From positions 1 to 34,862 of the forward strand of contig JADHXQ010000050.1 in NCBI GenBank assembly GCA_016782885.1: DNA of 34,862 nucleotides, in the 5' to 3' direction. Numbering within the stretch: position 1 is the first letter of the stretch; each line of letters begins with the position of its first letter. The DNA is from Phycisphaerae bacterium (GTDB taxonomy: Bacteria > Planctomycetota > Phycisphaerae > SM23-33). Below the pieces are notes generated by a model, which was not told the origin of the DNA, ran no database searches, and was given only the letters and a program-made list of their open reading frames with translations. Below, piece after piece: positions 16,746-24,325 of this stretch. Position numbers and translations under genes: made by a program.

Positions 16746-19292
16746 ATGGTTTCGTATCGAACGATTGCGGTAGTGGCGCTGTTGTTGAGCGCCGTTACGA
16801 TTTCACACGCTAAACGCCCCAAGCTCCCGAAGATCCCCAAGATTGACAAGCCCTCCACCCCGCAGCGAGAGCTGTTTGATTCGCTTTCGCACGATATTCG
16901 CACCCGTCAGAGAAGCTTGGGATATTACAAGCAGGCGGTCAGGGCGGATTCGGCGATTGTCGAGTCCGATCGCGATCCGGTCGATGTGGTTCTGCGTCGG
17001 GCCGGCGCGCTGTTGAAGTATTTGAGCAGCGCCGAGAATGCTCCGGATATGGCGGTGGAGGCCAAGGTTCTCGCTGCACTTAGGGCGAAGTCCGCCAAGA
17101 CGGAGGTTAATGACGCCGCCGCACGATATGCCCTGTACGAACAGGCGTACGAGCTTTCCAGGCGAATCTCCTTTCGCAATCCGTTGCTGGACTTCGAGCG
17201 GATAATCTTCCTCGGCCGCCGCATGCCCGCCACCCGCCACATGTGCCCGCAGCAATACGGATTCGTCGGCACGCCCGGCGGGGGGGTGTTCGTGCTCGAC
17301 AAGGCGTTCAGCGACAAGCCCGCCCTCCGCAAAGTGCTCGGCGATACGAAGATCGCCAAGGGACGCACCAGGGGCAAACTCCTGTCCAGCGGAGCCTTCG
17401 AGGGTTTCGAACTCGACTGGGACGCCCGCACCGTTTACTTCGCCTGGACCGAGGCTCAGACCGGCAAGCAGCAGCCTTATAAGCCGGGCGATCAGTGGTT
17501 CCCGCGGGCGAAATTCACTTATACCAGTCGCGGGGCCTCCTACTGGGCGCCCGAGTCGACCTACCATATTTTCAAGGCGAGCATCGACCCGGTATCCGGA
17601 GCCACCGTCGACGGAACCCTTGTCCAGCTTACCGACGGGTCATGCAACGATCTGGACCCCTGCGTATTGCCCAATGGACGCATTGTCTTCATCTCCGAGC
17701 GGCGGGGCGGATACGGGCGGTGTCACGGAGCACAGTTTCCCTCATACACGCTGCATGGAATGATGGCCGACGGGTCCGACGTGATACCGCTGAGCTACCA
17801 CGAAACAAACGAATGGCACCCCAGCGTGACAAACGAAGGAATGATAATCTACACGCGATGGGATTACGTCGACCGCGATGCCGACATCGCGCATCATCCT
17901 TGGATATGCTATCCAGACGGGCGAGATTCGCGAAGCTATCACGGGAACTATCCTGAGAACAATCCAAAGGTGCGCCCCTGCATGGAAATGCACTGCCGCG
18001 CTATTCCAGGGTCGCACAAGTTCGTCGCCGTCGCCGCCCCGCACCACGGGCTGTTTTACGGTTCGATGGTCCTGGTCGACCAGCGAGTGCGAGACGACCG
18101 CCGCTGCAGCCAGGTCAAACGCATCACGCCGCACGAACCGTTCGCCGAGGCCGAAGGCCCGTGGAGCCGCTACGCCTACGGAAGCCCCTGGCCGCTGAGC
18201 GAGGACTTCTATCTCTGCGTCCACAATCCGGGCAAGGGCGGAAAGTTCAGCGGAAGGCACGATCTGTACCTGGTCGACACGTTCGGTAATCGGATTCACC
18301 TGGCGACCCTGCCCGATGGGCTGAACTGCCTCGATCCGATACCGCTCCGCCCGCGCAAGAAACCGCCGGTGATACCGATTCGCACCCAGCAGGCCCGCGC
18401 CGATCAACCCTCGGGCGTTCCCGACGCGAAGGCGACGATAAGCGTGATGAACATTTACGAAGCTGAATTCCCCTTTCCCAAAGGCACGAAGATCAAATCG
18501 CTGCGCGTGATCCAGGTGCATCCCAAGGCCACGTTCCACATGTTCAATCCGGAAGTCGGATTGGGCAAGGGATCGCTTACTCGCTCGATTCTGGGAACGG
18601 TTCCGGTGGCTGAAGATGGGAGCTGTTATTTTGAGGCGCCCGTCAGCGTGCCGATATACTTCCAGGCGCTCGACGAAAACGGTATTGCCGTCCAGTCGAT
18701 GCGTTCGGCGGCATATGTACACAAGGGCGAGCAGCTTGTCTGCATCGGTTGCCACGAAGACAAGCACAAGCAGATCAACCGCCCATCCCGCCCGATCGCT
18801 ATGCGCAAAAGCCCGGTCAAGCTGACCCCCGAATTCCCCGAAGCCACCCGTCCGCTGACGTTTCCCCGCCTGATCCAGCCCGTACTCGACAAGCATTGCG
18901 TCAAGTGTCACGCCAAGGAGAAAAAGGCGTGCGATCTCAGCGGTAAGAAGATATCGGAGCTGGGCTGGAGCGAGTCGTACTGGTCGCTGGCGCCGTTTGC
19001 CTGGGCGCTCGCCGACAACGGCGGCGGGGCGTGCAGGCGCCACTCGAAACTCCTTCCTCGCGGCGACGGGTGGGTGGTGAACAAACGCAGCTACTCGGTT
19101 CCGGGCAAGGTTGGCGCCAGGGTCTCGAAACTGCTGGCGCTGCTGCGGAAGGGTCACTACAAGGTCAAGCTGCCCGCCGAGGACATGCACCGGATCACGC
19201 TGTGGCTTGACGCGAACTCCGTTTTCTACGGCGCCTACAGGAACCTCGAAGCCCAGAGTGCGGGAAAACTCGTCAAACCGGAGTTGAACTGA
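16746..19292 (+). CDS. HzsA-related secreted beta-propeller / diheme cytochrome c protein (paralogue 3)
   Basis: 848 residues. The ATG at 16746 is preferred to 16722 (which overlaps the sulfatase stop) because GGGAG lies 7 bases upstream and it opens a signal peptide (MVSYRTIAVVALLLSAVTIS, cleavage after SHA). A helical region (about 20-160) leads to a PD40-type beta-propeller (about 170-560) with LPNGRIVF and IYTRWDYVD blades, then two heme motifs, CIGCH (666-670) and CVKCH (718-722). It is closer to paralogue 1 than to 2 in layout: both share a GRCH motif in the propeller and lack the jelly-roll domain. It is the last gene of the long plus-strand run and ends only 4 bases from the convergent fusA stop. 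It is periplasmic by its signal; the function is unknown. Confidence 0.85.
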   Translation: MVSYRTIAVVALLLSAVTISHAKRPKLPKIPKIDKPSTPQRELFDSLSHDIRTRQRSLGYYKQAVRADSAIVESDRDPVDVVLRRAGALLKYLSSAENAPDMAVEAKVLAALRAKSAKTEVNDAAARYALYEQAYELSRRISFRNPLLDFERIIFLGRRMPATRHMCPQQYGFVGTPGGGVFVLDKAFSDKPALRKVLGDTKIAKGRTRGKLLSSGAFEGFELDWDARTVYFAWTEAQTGKQQPYKPGDQWFPRAKFTYTSRGASYWAPESTYHIFKASIDPVSGATVDGTLVQLTDGSCNDLDPCVLPNGRIVFISERRGGYGRCHGAQFPSYTLHGMMADGSDVIPLSYHETNEWHPSVTNEGMIIYTRWDYVDRDADIAHHPWICYPDGRDSRSYHGNYPENNPKVRPCMEMHCRAIPGSHKFVAVAAPHHGLFYGSMVLVDQRVRDDRRCSQVKRITPHEPFAEAEGPWSRYAYGSPWPLSEDFYLCVHNPGKGGKFSGRHDLYLVDTFGNRIHLATLPDGLNCLDPIPLRPRKKPPVIPIRTQQARADQPSGVPDAKATISVMNIYEAEFPFPKGTKIKSLRVIQVHPKATFHMFNPEVGLGKGSLTRSILGTVPVAEDGSCYFEAPVSVPIYFQALDENGIAVQSMRSAAYVHKGEQLVCIGCHEDKHKQINRPSRPIAMRKSPVKLTPEFPEATRPLTFPRLIQPVLDKHCVKCHAKEKKACDLSGKKISELGWSESYWSLAPFAWALADNGGGACRRHSKLLPRGDGWVVNKRSYSVPGKVGARVSKLLALLRKGHYKVKLPAEDMHRITLWLDANSVFYGAYRNLEAQSAGKLVKPELN

Positions 19293-19296
19293 CCGC

Positions 19297-21390
19297 CTAC
19301 TTTTTTGTTTGAGCCTGGCGGCGTTTTTCGATGATCTCTTCGGCGATCTTCGCCGGTACGCGGGCGTAGCGGGCCATCTCCATTGAGAAGGTCGCCATCC
19401 CTTTGCTCAGGCTTCGGATGACGGTGGCGTATCCGAACATGCAGGCCAGAGGGACTTCGGCCCGGATGACCGTGTAGCTTTCACGAGTATCGGTGCTGAG
19501 GATCATTCCGCGGCGGGAGTTCAGGTCGCCTACGAGCGAGCCCTGGAACTTCGCGGGCGTCTCGACCTCCACGGTCATGATTGGTTCCTGCAGGCACGGT
19601 TTGGACTTCCTGAACGCTTCTCTGAAGGCGGCCTTGCCGGCGGTTCGGAACGCCATTTCGCTGGAGTCCACGGCGTGGAACGAACCGTCATCGAGAGCCA
19701 TTTTACATCCGACGATCGGATACCCCGCCAGCGGTCCTTCTTCCATGGCGGCCACGAAGCCTTTGGATACGGCTGGTATATATTCGCGCGGGATGCTCCC
19801 GCCCTTGATATTGTCTTCGAATTCGTAGGGGTCCTCGGCGTCGTCGGCGAGTGGTACGAGGCGTCCGACCACGTGTGCGAACTGGCCCGACCCGCCGGTC
19901 TGCTTTTTGTGACGATAGTTGAATTCCGCTTCCTTCGTGGGCGCCTCGCGATAGCTCACGTTTGGCGCCCCAACGGTGACGGAGGCTTTGTATTCCCGCC
20001 TCATGCGCTGGACGTAGATGTCGAGGTGCAATTCGCCCATTCCGGCGATGACGGTCTGTCCGCTTTCCGGGTCGCTCCATACTCGGAACGTGGGATCTTC
20101 CTTCATGAATCGGTTGAGCGCCTTGCCCATGCGGTCCTGGTCGGCTGAACTTTCCGGCGAGATCGCCAGAGAGATAACCGGTTCGGCGACGAAGATACTC
20201 TCGAGGGAGTAGTTCACACCGGCTCCGCAGATGCTGTCGCCCGAGGCGCAGTCGACTGCCACCAGTGCGACGATGTCGCCCGGGCCGGCGTCCTGAACGT
20301 CTTCGCGGTCGTTGGCGTGCATCCGGACGATTCGTCCGACGCGAAGCATTCCGTTGGTTCGGGCGTTGCGATAGCGTTTGCCCTTTTCCATGCAGCCCTG
20401 GTAGATTCGGGTGTAGCTCAACTGTCCGAAAGATTCGTCGACAATCTTGAACGCCATCGCGACCAGCGGTGCCTCGGGGTCGCACGACAGCGGCGTCTCG
20501 GCGCCTTCGTTGTCGTGGTCGCGGGCGAACGATATGCGGTCGACCGGGCTGGGCAGATAGCTGCACACCGCGTCCATAACCGGCTGGACGCCCGTGTTCT
20601 TGAACGCCGAGCCCATCATCGCCGGGACGATGTCGCGGTTGATTGTGGCCTCGCGGAGCGTTTCGCGGATCATCGCGTCGCTGACTTCCTCATCCGCCAG
20701 CAGCAGTTCCATCATCTCGTCGTTGAACATGCTCAGTGTATCGAGCATTTCGTCGCGGGCGTCTTTGGCGGTATCCTGGTATTCAGCCGGTATCGGGCCG
20801 CGAACAACGTCCTCGCCGCGGTCGCCTTCAAAGGTCACCGCTTCGTTGGTAACCAGGTCGATCACGCCGACGAAGTTCTCGCCTTCGCCCATGTTCAACT
20901 GGATCGGAACCACGTTCAGACCGAGCTTTTCAGCGAGGTCGCGGCAGACCCGCTGGGGATCTGCGCCGGTGCGGTCCATCTTGTTGATGAACGCGATGCG
21001 CGGTACGCGGTAGCGCTTCATCTGGCGGTCTACGGAGACCGACTGGCTTTGTACGCCTCCGACGGCGCAGAGGACCATGATCGCCCCGTCGAGCACGCGG
21101 AGCGACCGTTCGACTTCAACGGTGAAGTCGACGTGTCCGGGCGTGTCGATCAGGTTTATGACGTTCTGTCCCCAGTCGACCTGGGTGGCCGCCGAGGTAA
21201 TCGTTATCCCGCGTTCGCGCTCGATGTCCATGAAGTCCATGGTGGCGCCGCTGTCAGCAGTCGCTCCGTGTACTTCCTGAATACGGTGGATTCGCCCGGA
21301 GTAAAACAGGACTCGCTCGCTGAGCGTGGTCTTGCCCGAGTCGATATGGGCCGAAATTCCAATATTTCTGATTCTACGTATATTCTTCAT
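19297..21390 (-). CDS. fusA: Translation elongation factor G, spirochete/planctomycete (spdEFG/mtEFG1-like) type
   Basis: 697 residues, full length. GTPase motifs are AHIDSGKTT (residues 14-22), RGITI (60-64), DTPGH (82-86) and NKMD (136-139); domains II-V follow, with GELHLDIYVQRM and a normal C terminus. EF-G drives translocation of tRNA and mRNA and, with RRF, ribosome recycling. The P-loop reads HIDSGKTTL rather than the HIDAGKTTT of canonical fusA, a signature I associate with the spdEFG/mitochondrial EFG1 group. The usual str-operon neighbours (rpsL, rpsG, tuf) are absent, so a second EF-G may exist elsewhere in the genome. The gene has its own promoter at 21536-21564 and a leader of about 139 bases; a Shine-Dalgarno sequence before the ATG is weak or absent. 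Confidence 0.93.
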   Translation of the reverse strand: MKNIRRIRNIGISAHIDSGKTTLSERVLFYSGRIHRIQEVHGATADSGATMDFMDIERERGITITSAATQVDWGQNVINLIDTPGHVDFTVEVERSLRVLDGAIMVLCAVGGVQSQSVSVDRQMKRYRVPRIAFINKMDRTGADPQRVCRDLAEKLGLNVVPIQLNMGEGENFVGVIDLVTNEAVTFEGDRGEDVVRGPIPAEYQDTAKDARDEMLDTLSMFNDEMMELLLADEEVSDAMIRETLREATINRDIVPAMMGSAFKNTGVQPVMDAVCSYLPSPVDRISFARDHDNEGAETPLSCDPEAPLVAMAFKIVDESFGQLSYTRIYQGCMEKGKRYRNARTNGMLRVGRIVRMHANDREDVQDAGPGDIVALVAVDCASGDSICGAGVNYSLESIFVAEPVISLAISPESSADQDRMGKALNRFMKEDPTFRVWSDPESGQTVIAGMGELHLDIYVQRMRREYKASVTVGAPNVSYREAPTKEAEFNYRHKKQTGGSGQFAHVVGRLVPLADDAEDPYEFEDNIKGGSIPREYIPAVSKGFVAAMEEGPLAGYPIVGCKMALDDGSFHAVDSSEMAFRTAGKAAFREAFRKSKPCLQEPIMTVEVETPAKFQGSLVGDLNSRRGMILSTDTRESYTVIRAEVPLACMFGYATVIRSLSKGMATFSMEMARYARVPAKIAEEIIEKRRQAQTKK

Positions 21391-21453
21391 GCTGCTGTTT
21401 TCCGATGGTCGCGCCGCGACATGTCTGACGCTAACGATACCTGCTGTTTGTTC

Positions 21454-21487
21454 GTGCAGCGCAACTGCACATTAATCACTGTGATTA
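21454..21487 (-). promoter_or_regulatory. Two adjacent palindromes in the fusA leader
   Basis: GTGCAG-CGCAA-CTGCAC (21454-21470) is a perfect 6-bp hairpin. TAATCAC-T-GTGATTA (21473-21487) is a perfect 7-bp inverted repeat around one base. Both fall within the predicted fusA leader, 64-97 bases before the start codon, and could be leader RNA hairpins or protein-binding sites. No family match is claimed. Confidence 0.5.
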
Positions 21488-21535
21488 CCAGGGTTGCCTC
21501 TGCCCCCGAAGCTTCCTGCTTACGAAGAACCCAAT

Positions 21536-21564
21536 ATCCTAGCTTACCATCGGATGTATGTCAA
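21536..21564 (-). promoter_or_regulatory. Promoter candidate for fusA
   Basis: Read on the minus strand: TTGACA (21559-21564, perfect -35), a 17-base spacer and TAGGAT (21536-21541). Transcription would start near 21529. Confidence 0.55.
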
Positions 21565-21628
21565 TGGGTTATGGTGATTTTTTTCGGTTCGATCGCTCAG
21601 GGCATCGCCCCGACCGGGTCAAATGTGT

Positions 21629-21657
21629 TTGCCTGCGCGCCGCAACTCGGTGATAAT
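21629..21657 (+). promoter_or_regulatory. Promoter candidate for the secreted glycosidase-like gene
   Basis: TTGCCT at 21629-21634, a 17-base spacer and GATAAT at 21652-21657. The expected transcript starts near 21664, and AAAGAGG at 21677-21683 serves as ribosome-binding site. With the fusA promoter this makes a divergent arrangement in the 301-base gap 21391-21691; nothing else was seen there beyond the fusA leader palindromes. Confidence 0.5.
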
Positions 21658-21691
21658 CGCTTCGTTCCAGACATCGAAAGAGGTGTGTATT

Positions 21692-23761
21692 ATGAAAACA
21701 ATACTGTCATTCAGCCTTCTTTATGCAGTTCTTGTGTCTTTCGGATTCGGCAGGTTGCACGCGGGGGGCCCGCCGACGAGGACTATTGGGACCATCACCG
21801 ACAAAACGCTCGTGGCGTGGGTTCGCCTGGCGGGCGCCAAACAGCGGGGGGGCAGTGTGGTGACGATGATCGATACCGACGAGCGGTTCGACGGTATCGT
21901 GTTCGGTGAAGCCTCGCCCGGGAAATGGATGGCGGGCAGCGATTTCTTCAGGCGCACCGAAAAGCGGCAGGAGGCGTATGCGACCGAAGCGGTCGACGGG
22001 AAGGCGTTCGTGCAGATGGCGATCTCCTATCGCGGTAATGAAGTGACGATCTACCGCAACGCGAAGCGATACGCCCGGTACAAGATAACGAGTCCGCAAT
22101 CGTTCAAGTCCGGATGCAAGGTTCTGATCGGTCTGCGATATATCGGGGGGCAGGGCGAGGTCGGTTTCCTGGCCGGAGCTATCGACGACGTTCGCATTTA
22201 CGCCTCCGCCCTGACAGGCGAGCATCTCGCCGCGCTGAAGCCCAATGGCGACGCGGGGCACAAATCGATCAAGCCCGTTGCCTGGTGGACTTTCAAAGAC
22301 GGTTCAACGGCTTACGGCAACAAGATGTTCGGGGAGACCAAACTGGTTGGCAACGCCAAAATTGCCGACGGCAGGCTCATCCTCGACGGTAAGAACAGCT
22401 ACCTGATCGCGTCGAAACCGCCGCCGGCGTTCAGGCCCGAAATCCAGTCGATGTTCTACAAGGCCCGACACCCCGACACGGGCAACATGTGGGATACATG
22501 GTTGTACCTGCACGACGGAACGTACTACCTGTATTATCTCGCCAACAAGGGTCGCGGTTGGAATAACATCTCGATGGCCAGGAGCAAAGACGGCGTCCAC
22601 TGGCTCGAGGTCGGACAGGTTCTGTACAAGGGTCCGGGCGTGACGTGGATGGGCACCGGTTCGACGTGGAAGTCGCCGAATTACAAGACCGACGGCAGGT
22701 TCTTCATGAACTTTTCGGAATGGAAGGGGCCTCGCCAGACGATCTTCTTCGCCGAATCGACCGATCTGCTGCGCTGGAAGCGCCTGGGCGGCGAGTTCGA
22801 GTTCAAGCAGGACGAGCGATGGTATCAGCCCAGGGGACGCTGGGACTGCATCTGGACCATTGCCCGCCCGGGCGGGGGGCTTTACGGTTACTGGACCGCT
22901 ACGCCCAAGGGCGAGACCGGCGGACGGTTTGGATTCGGCGAGACGCTGGACGGGGTCCGCTGGAAGGCGCTGATGCCGCCGAAGGTACATGGTGTCGGCG
23001 GCGGGGAGGTCGGCGCGATCGAGAAGATCGGCGGGAAGTATTACATGATGTTCGGCAGTCGCGGGCGGATGGTAACCCTGATAGCGGACAAGCCCCAGGG
23101 ACCGTTCCACGCTGCCAAAAAGAACTTCAGCTTCCTGTCCGGCCACACTTACTTCTCGCGTATGCTCCGCACTCCCGGCGGCGTGCTGGGGAACCATCAC
23201 TCCATCGCCCGCAACCGACAGGTTTCCTTCGCGCCGTTGAAAACAGTGGTCATCGACAAGGAAGGCACGATGTGCCTGGGCTGGTGGAAGGGCAACGAGA
23301 AGATGAAGCACAAGTCGATCCCCGTCAAACTCCCGGCGAACATCAGGGCGAGCGTAACTGCACCGATCATGCTTGACACTGCGTTCGATGCGAAGGTCGG
23401 CGTGATTCTGGAAGGGACGCTCAGCTTGCCCGAAAAGGCCTCATCGCCGCGCCGCGGGCTCTACATCGAATGCGGAAAGGACAAGGGCGGCGCGATCCTC
23501 CTCGATTCAGCAGGACTGGCGGAACTCGGACTGATATCCGCGGACGGGTCGGGTTTCAAAGCTCAGAAGAAGGTCAACAGGGAAATAACGTTCGCCAAAC
23601 CGGCGCGATTCCGCCTGCTGCTCAAGGGCGTCCTTCTGGAGTTCTATCTCGACGACATCATGATCGAATGCTTCAGCCTTCCAAGCCCCGCGACCGGACG
23701 AATAGGCCTGATCTGCGGAGACAAAACAGATTCGCTCGCCGATCTGAAAGCCTGGCGATAG
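21692..23761 (+). CDS. Secreted LamG plus beta-propeller glycosidase-like protein (GH32/GH43 type)
   Basis: 689 residues. The ATG at 21692 has AAAGAGG 8 bases upstream and begins a Sec signal peptide (MKTILSFSLLYAVLVSFGFG, cleavage after HAG). Residues about 30-235 are a LamG/concanavalin-like sandwich (GAIDDVRIYASALTGEHLAAL is its typical closing strand pattern). Residues about 245-550 carry repeated blades such as DGTYYLYYLANKG, MARSKDGVHW and GGKYYMMFGSRG, typical of five-bladed glycosidases of the GH32/GH43 kind. A C-terminal beta-sandwich (about 560-689) recalls the GH32 C-terminal domain. Likely role: extracellular cleavage of a plant or algal polysaccharide. I did not locate the catalytic acid residues with certainty, so a non-catalytic relative is possible. 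It is a single gene, divergent from fusA. Confidence 0.7.
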   Translation: MKTILSFSLLYAVLVSFGFGRLHAGGPPTRTIGTITDKTLVAWVRLAGAKQRGGSVVTMIDTDERFDGIVFGEASPGKWMAGSDFFRRTEKRQEAYATEAVDGKAFVQMAISYRGNEVTIYRNAKRYARYKITSPQSFKSGCKVLIGLRYIGGQGEVGFLAGAIDDVRIYASALTGEHLAALKPNGDAGHKSIKPVAWWTFKDGSTAYGNKMFGETKLVGNAKIADGRLILDGKNSYLIASKPPPAFRPEIQSMFYKARHPDTGNMWDTWLYLHDGTYYLYYLANKGRGWNNISMARSKDGVHWLEVGQVLYKGPGVTWMGTGSTWKSPNYKTDGRFFMNFSEWKGPRQTIFFAESTDLLRWKRLGGEFEFKQDERWYQPRGRWDCIWTIARPGGGLYGYWTATPKGETGGRFGFGETLDGVRWKALMPPKVHGVGGGEVGAIEKIGGKYYMMFGSRGRMVTLIADKPQGPFHAAKKNFSFLSGHTYFSRMLRTPGGVLGNHHSIARNRQVSFAPLKTVVIDKEGTMCLGWWKGNEKMKHKSIPVKLPANIRASVTAPIMLDTAFDAKVGVILEGTLSLPEKASSPRRGLYIECGKDKGGAILLDSAGLAELGLISADGSGFKAQKKVNREITFAKPARFRLLLKGVLLEFYLDDIMIECFSLPSPATGRIGLICGDKTDSLADLKAWR

Positions 23762-23783
23762 AGCAACACTGTTGGATTCGGCG
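23761..23783. repeat. 23-bp direct repeat, left copy, flanking hicAB
   Basis: GAGCAACACTGTTGGATTCG followed by GCG. It matches 21 of 23 bases of the right copy at 24276-24298. It starts at the last base of the preceding gene's stop codon. Its TTGGAT (23772-23777) is followed 17 bases later by TAATAA, so the copy could act as a rightward promoter into hicBA antisense. Confidence 0.75.
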
Positions 23784-23816
23784 GGTGGTGGTTGTAATAA
23801 ACGTCTGGATTGCTTG

Positions 23817-24032
23817 TTACGCAGGGATTTCGCAATAGGTCGAATAGGAATGGGAGGCGGGAATCTCCTCTCCGTCTTCCCTGAGCCCATCGAGGTGAAA
23901 TGCAATGGCTTCCTGCATGCGGCGTTCGACCTCCTCGCGGGTCTTACCTGTTGCTATGCAACCGGGCAGATCCGGTGAGAATGCGGAATAACCTGTTTCT
24001 GTATCTTCAACAATGACAAGATATCTGTTCAT
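23817..24032 (-). CDS. hicB: HicB-family antitoxin
   Basis: 71 residues. The N-terminal part has the HicB pseudo-nuclease fold pattern: YLVIVEDTETGYSAFSPDLPGC, then a TREEVERRMQEAIAFHLDGL helix and DGEEIP. In the family this domain binds and blocks HicA. There is no room for a separate C-terminal DNA-binding domain, so if the pair represses itself it does so by a compact version. Its ATG overlaps the hicA stop by 4 bases (ATGA), so translation is coupled in the order toxin then antitoxin. Confidence 0.88.
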   Translation of the reverse strand: MNRYLVIVEDTETGYSAFSPDLPGCIATGKTREEVERRMQEAIAFHLDGLREDGEEIPASHSYSTYCEIPA

Positions 24033-24214
24033 GTCAGCCCTGCCTGCTTGAGGATGCTGTTGAGAGTACCGGGGGCAAGATCATCGCCAGCCTTACCGGC
24101 GATTGTAACCCGACCTCGTTTTGTCGCATGTTTGTACTGACGATGACTACCGCGCGTCGCAACATGATACCATCCGTCCGCTTCGATCACCTTAATGACC
24201 TTCCGAACTTTCAT
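24029..24214 (-). CDS. hicA: HicA-family mRNA interferase toxin
   Basis: 61 residues, the usual size. The double-stranded RNA-binding-like fold is recognised by the ADGW turn, the catalytic histidine H24 in RGSHRQYKH, and the RVTIAGK strand followed by a LAPGTLNSILKQAGL helix. The family cleaves mRNA and tmRNA and is neutralised by HicB. All key positions appear intact. The gene has a strong promoter that ends 7 bases before the ATG and no Shine-Dalgarno sequence, so the message is predicted to be leaderless. Confidence 0.9.
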   Translation of the reverse strand: MKVRKVIKVIEADGWYHVATRGSHRQYKHATKRGRVTIAGKAGDDLAPGTLNSILKQAGLT

Positions 24215-24221
24215 CTAAACA

Positions 24222-24250
24222 AGTATACCACGTCGCCATCCAATCATCAA
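24222..24250 (-). promoter_or_regulatory. hicAB promoter candidate
   Basis: Minus strand: TTGATG (24245-24250), a 17-base spacer and TATACT (24222-24227). The -10 includes part of the palindrome GTATAC (24223-24228), a possible operator core. The -10 ends 7 bases before the hicA ATG, so transcription should begin at or next to the start codon. Confidence 0.6.
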
Positions 24251-24275
24251 CTTCTGCATGTTCAAATGGTTCGAT

Positions 24276-24298
24276 GAGCGACACCGTTGGATTCGGCG
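24276..24298. repeat. 23-bp direct repeat, right copy, flanking hicAB
   Basis: GAGCGACACCGTTGGATTCG followed by GCG, 21 of 23 identical to 23761-23783 in the same orientation. It supplies the TTGGAT that looks like the -35 of rlmKL. The two copies bracket the hicAB cassette and its promoter with little else between. Confidence 0.75.
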
Positions 24299-24316
24299 CG
24301 ATCTTGGGCGTATGAT
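24287..24316 (+). promoter_or_regulatory. rlmKL promoter candidate
   Basis: TTGGAT (24287-24292), an 18-base spacer and TATGAT (24311-24316). The expected start is near 24323, three bases before the ATG, so the mRNA would be leaderless or nearly so. Confidence 0.45.
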
Positions 24317-24325
24317 GTGTTCGCA

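Noticed and set aside
20317-21909. Long open frame (about 530 codons) antisense to fusA
   Set aside because: Composition is a mirror of fusA and it runs across the fusA promoter into the next gene; no domain seen.
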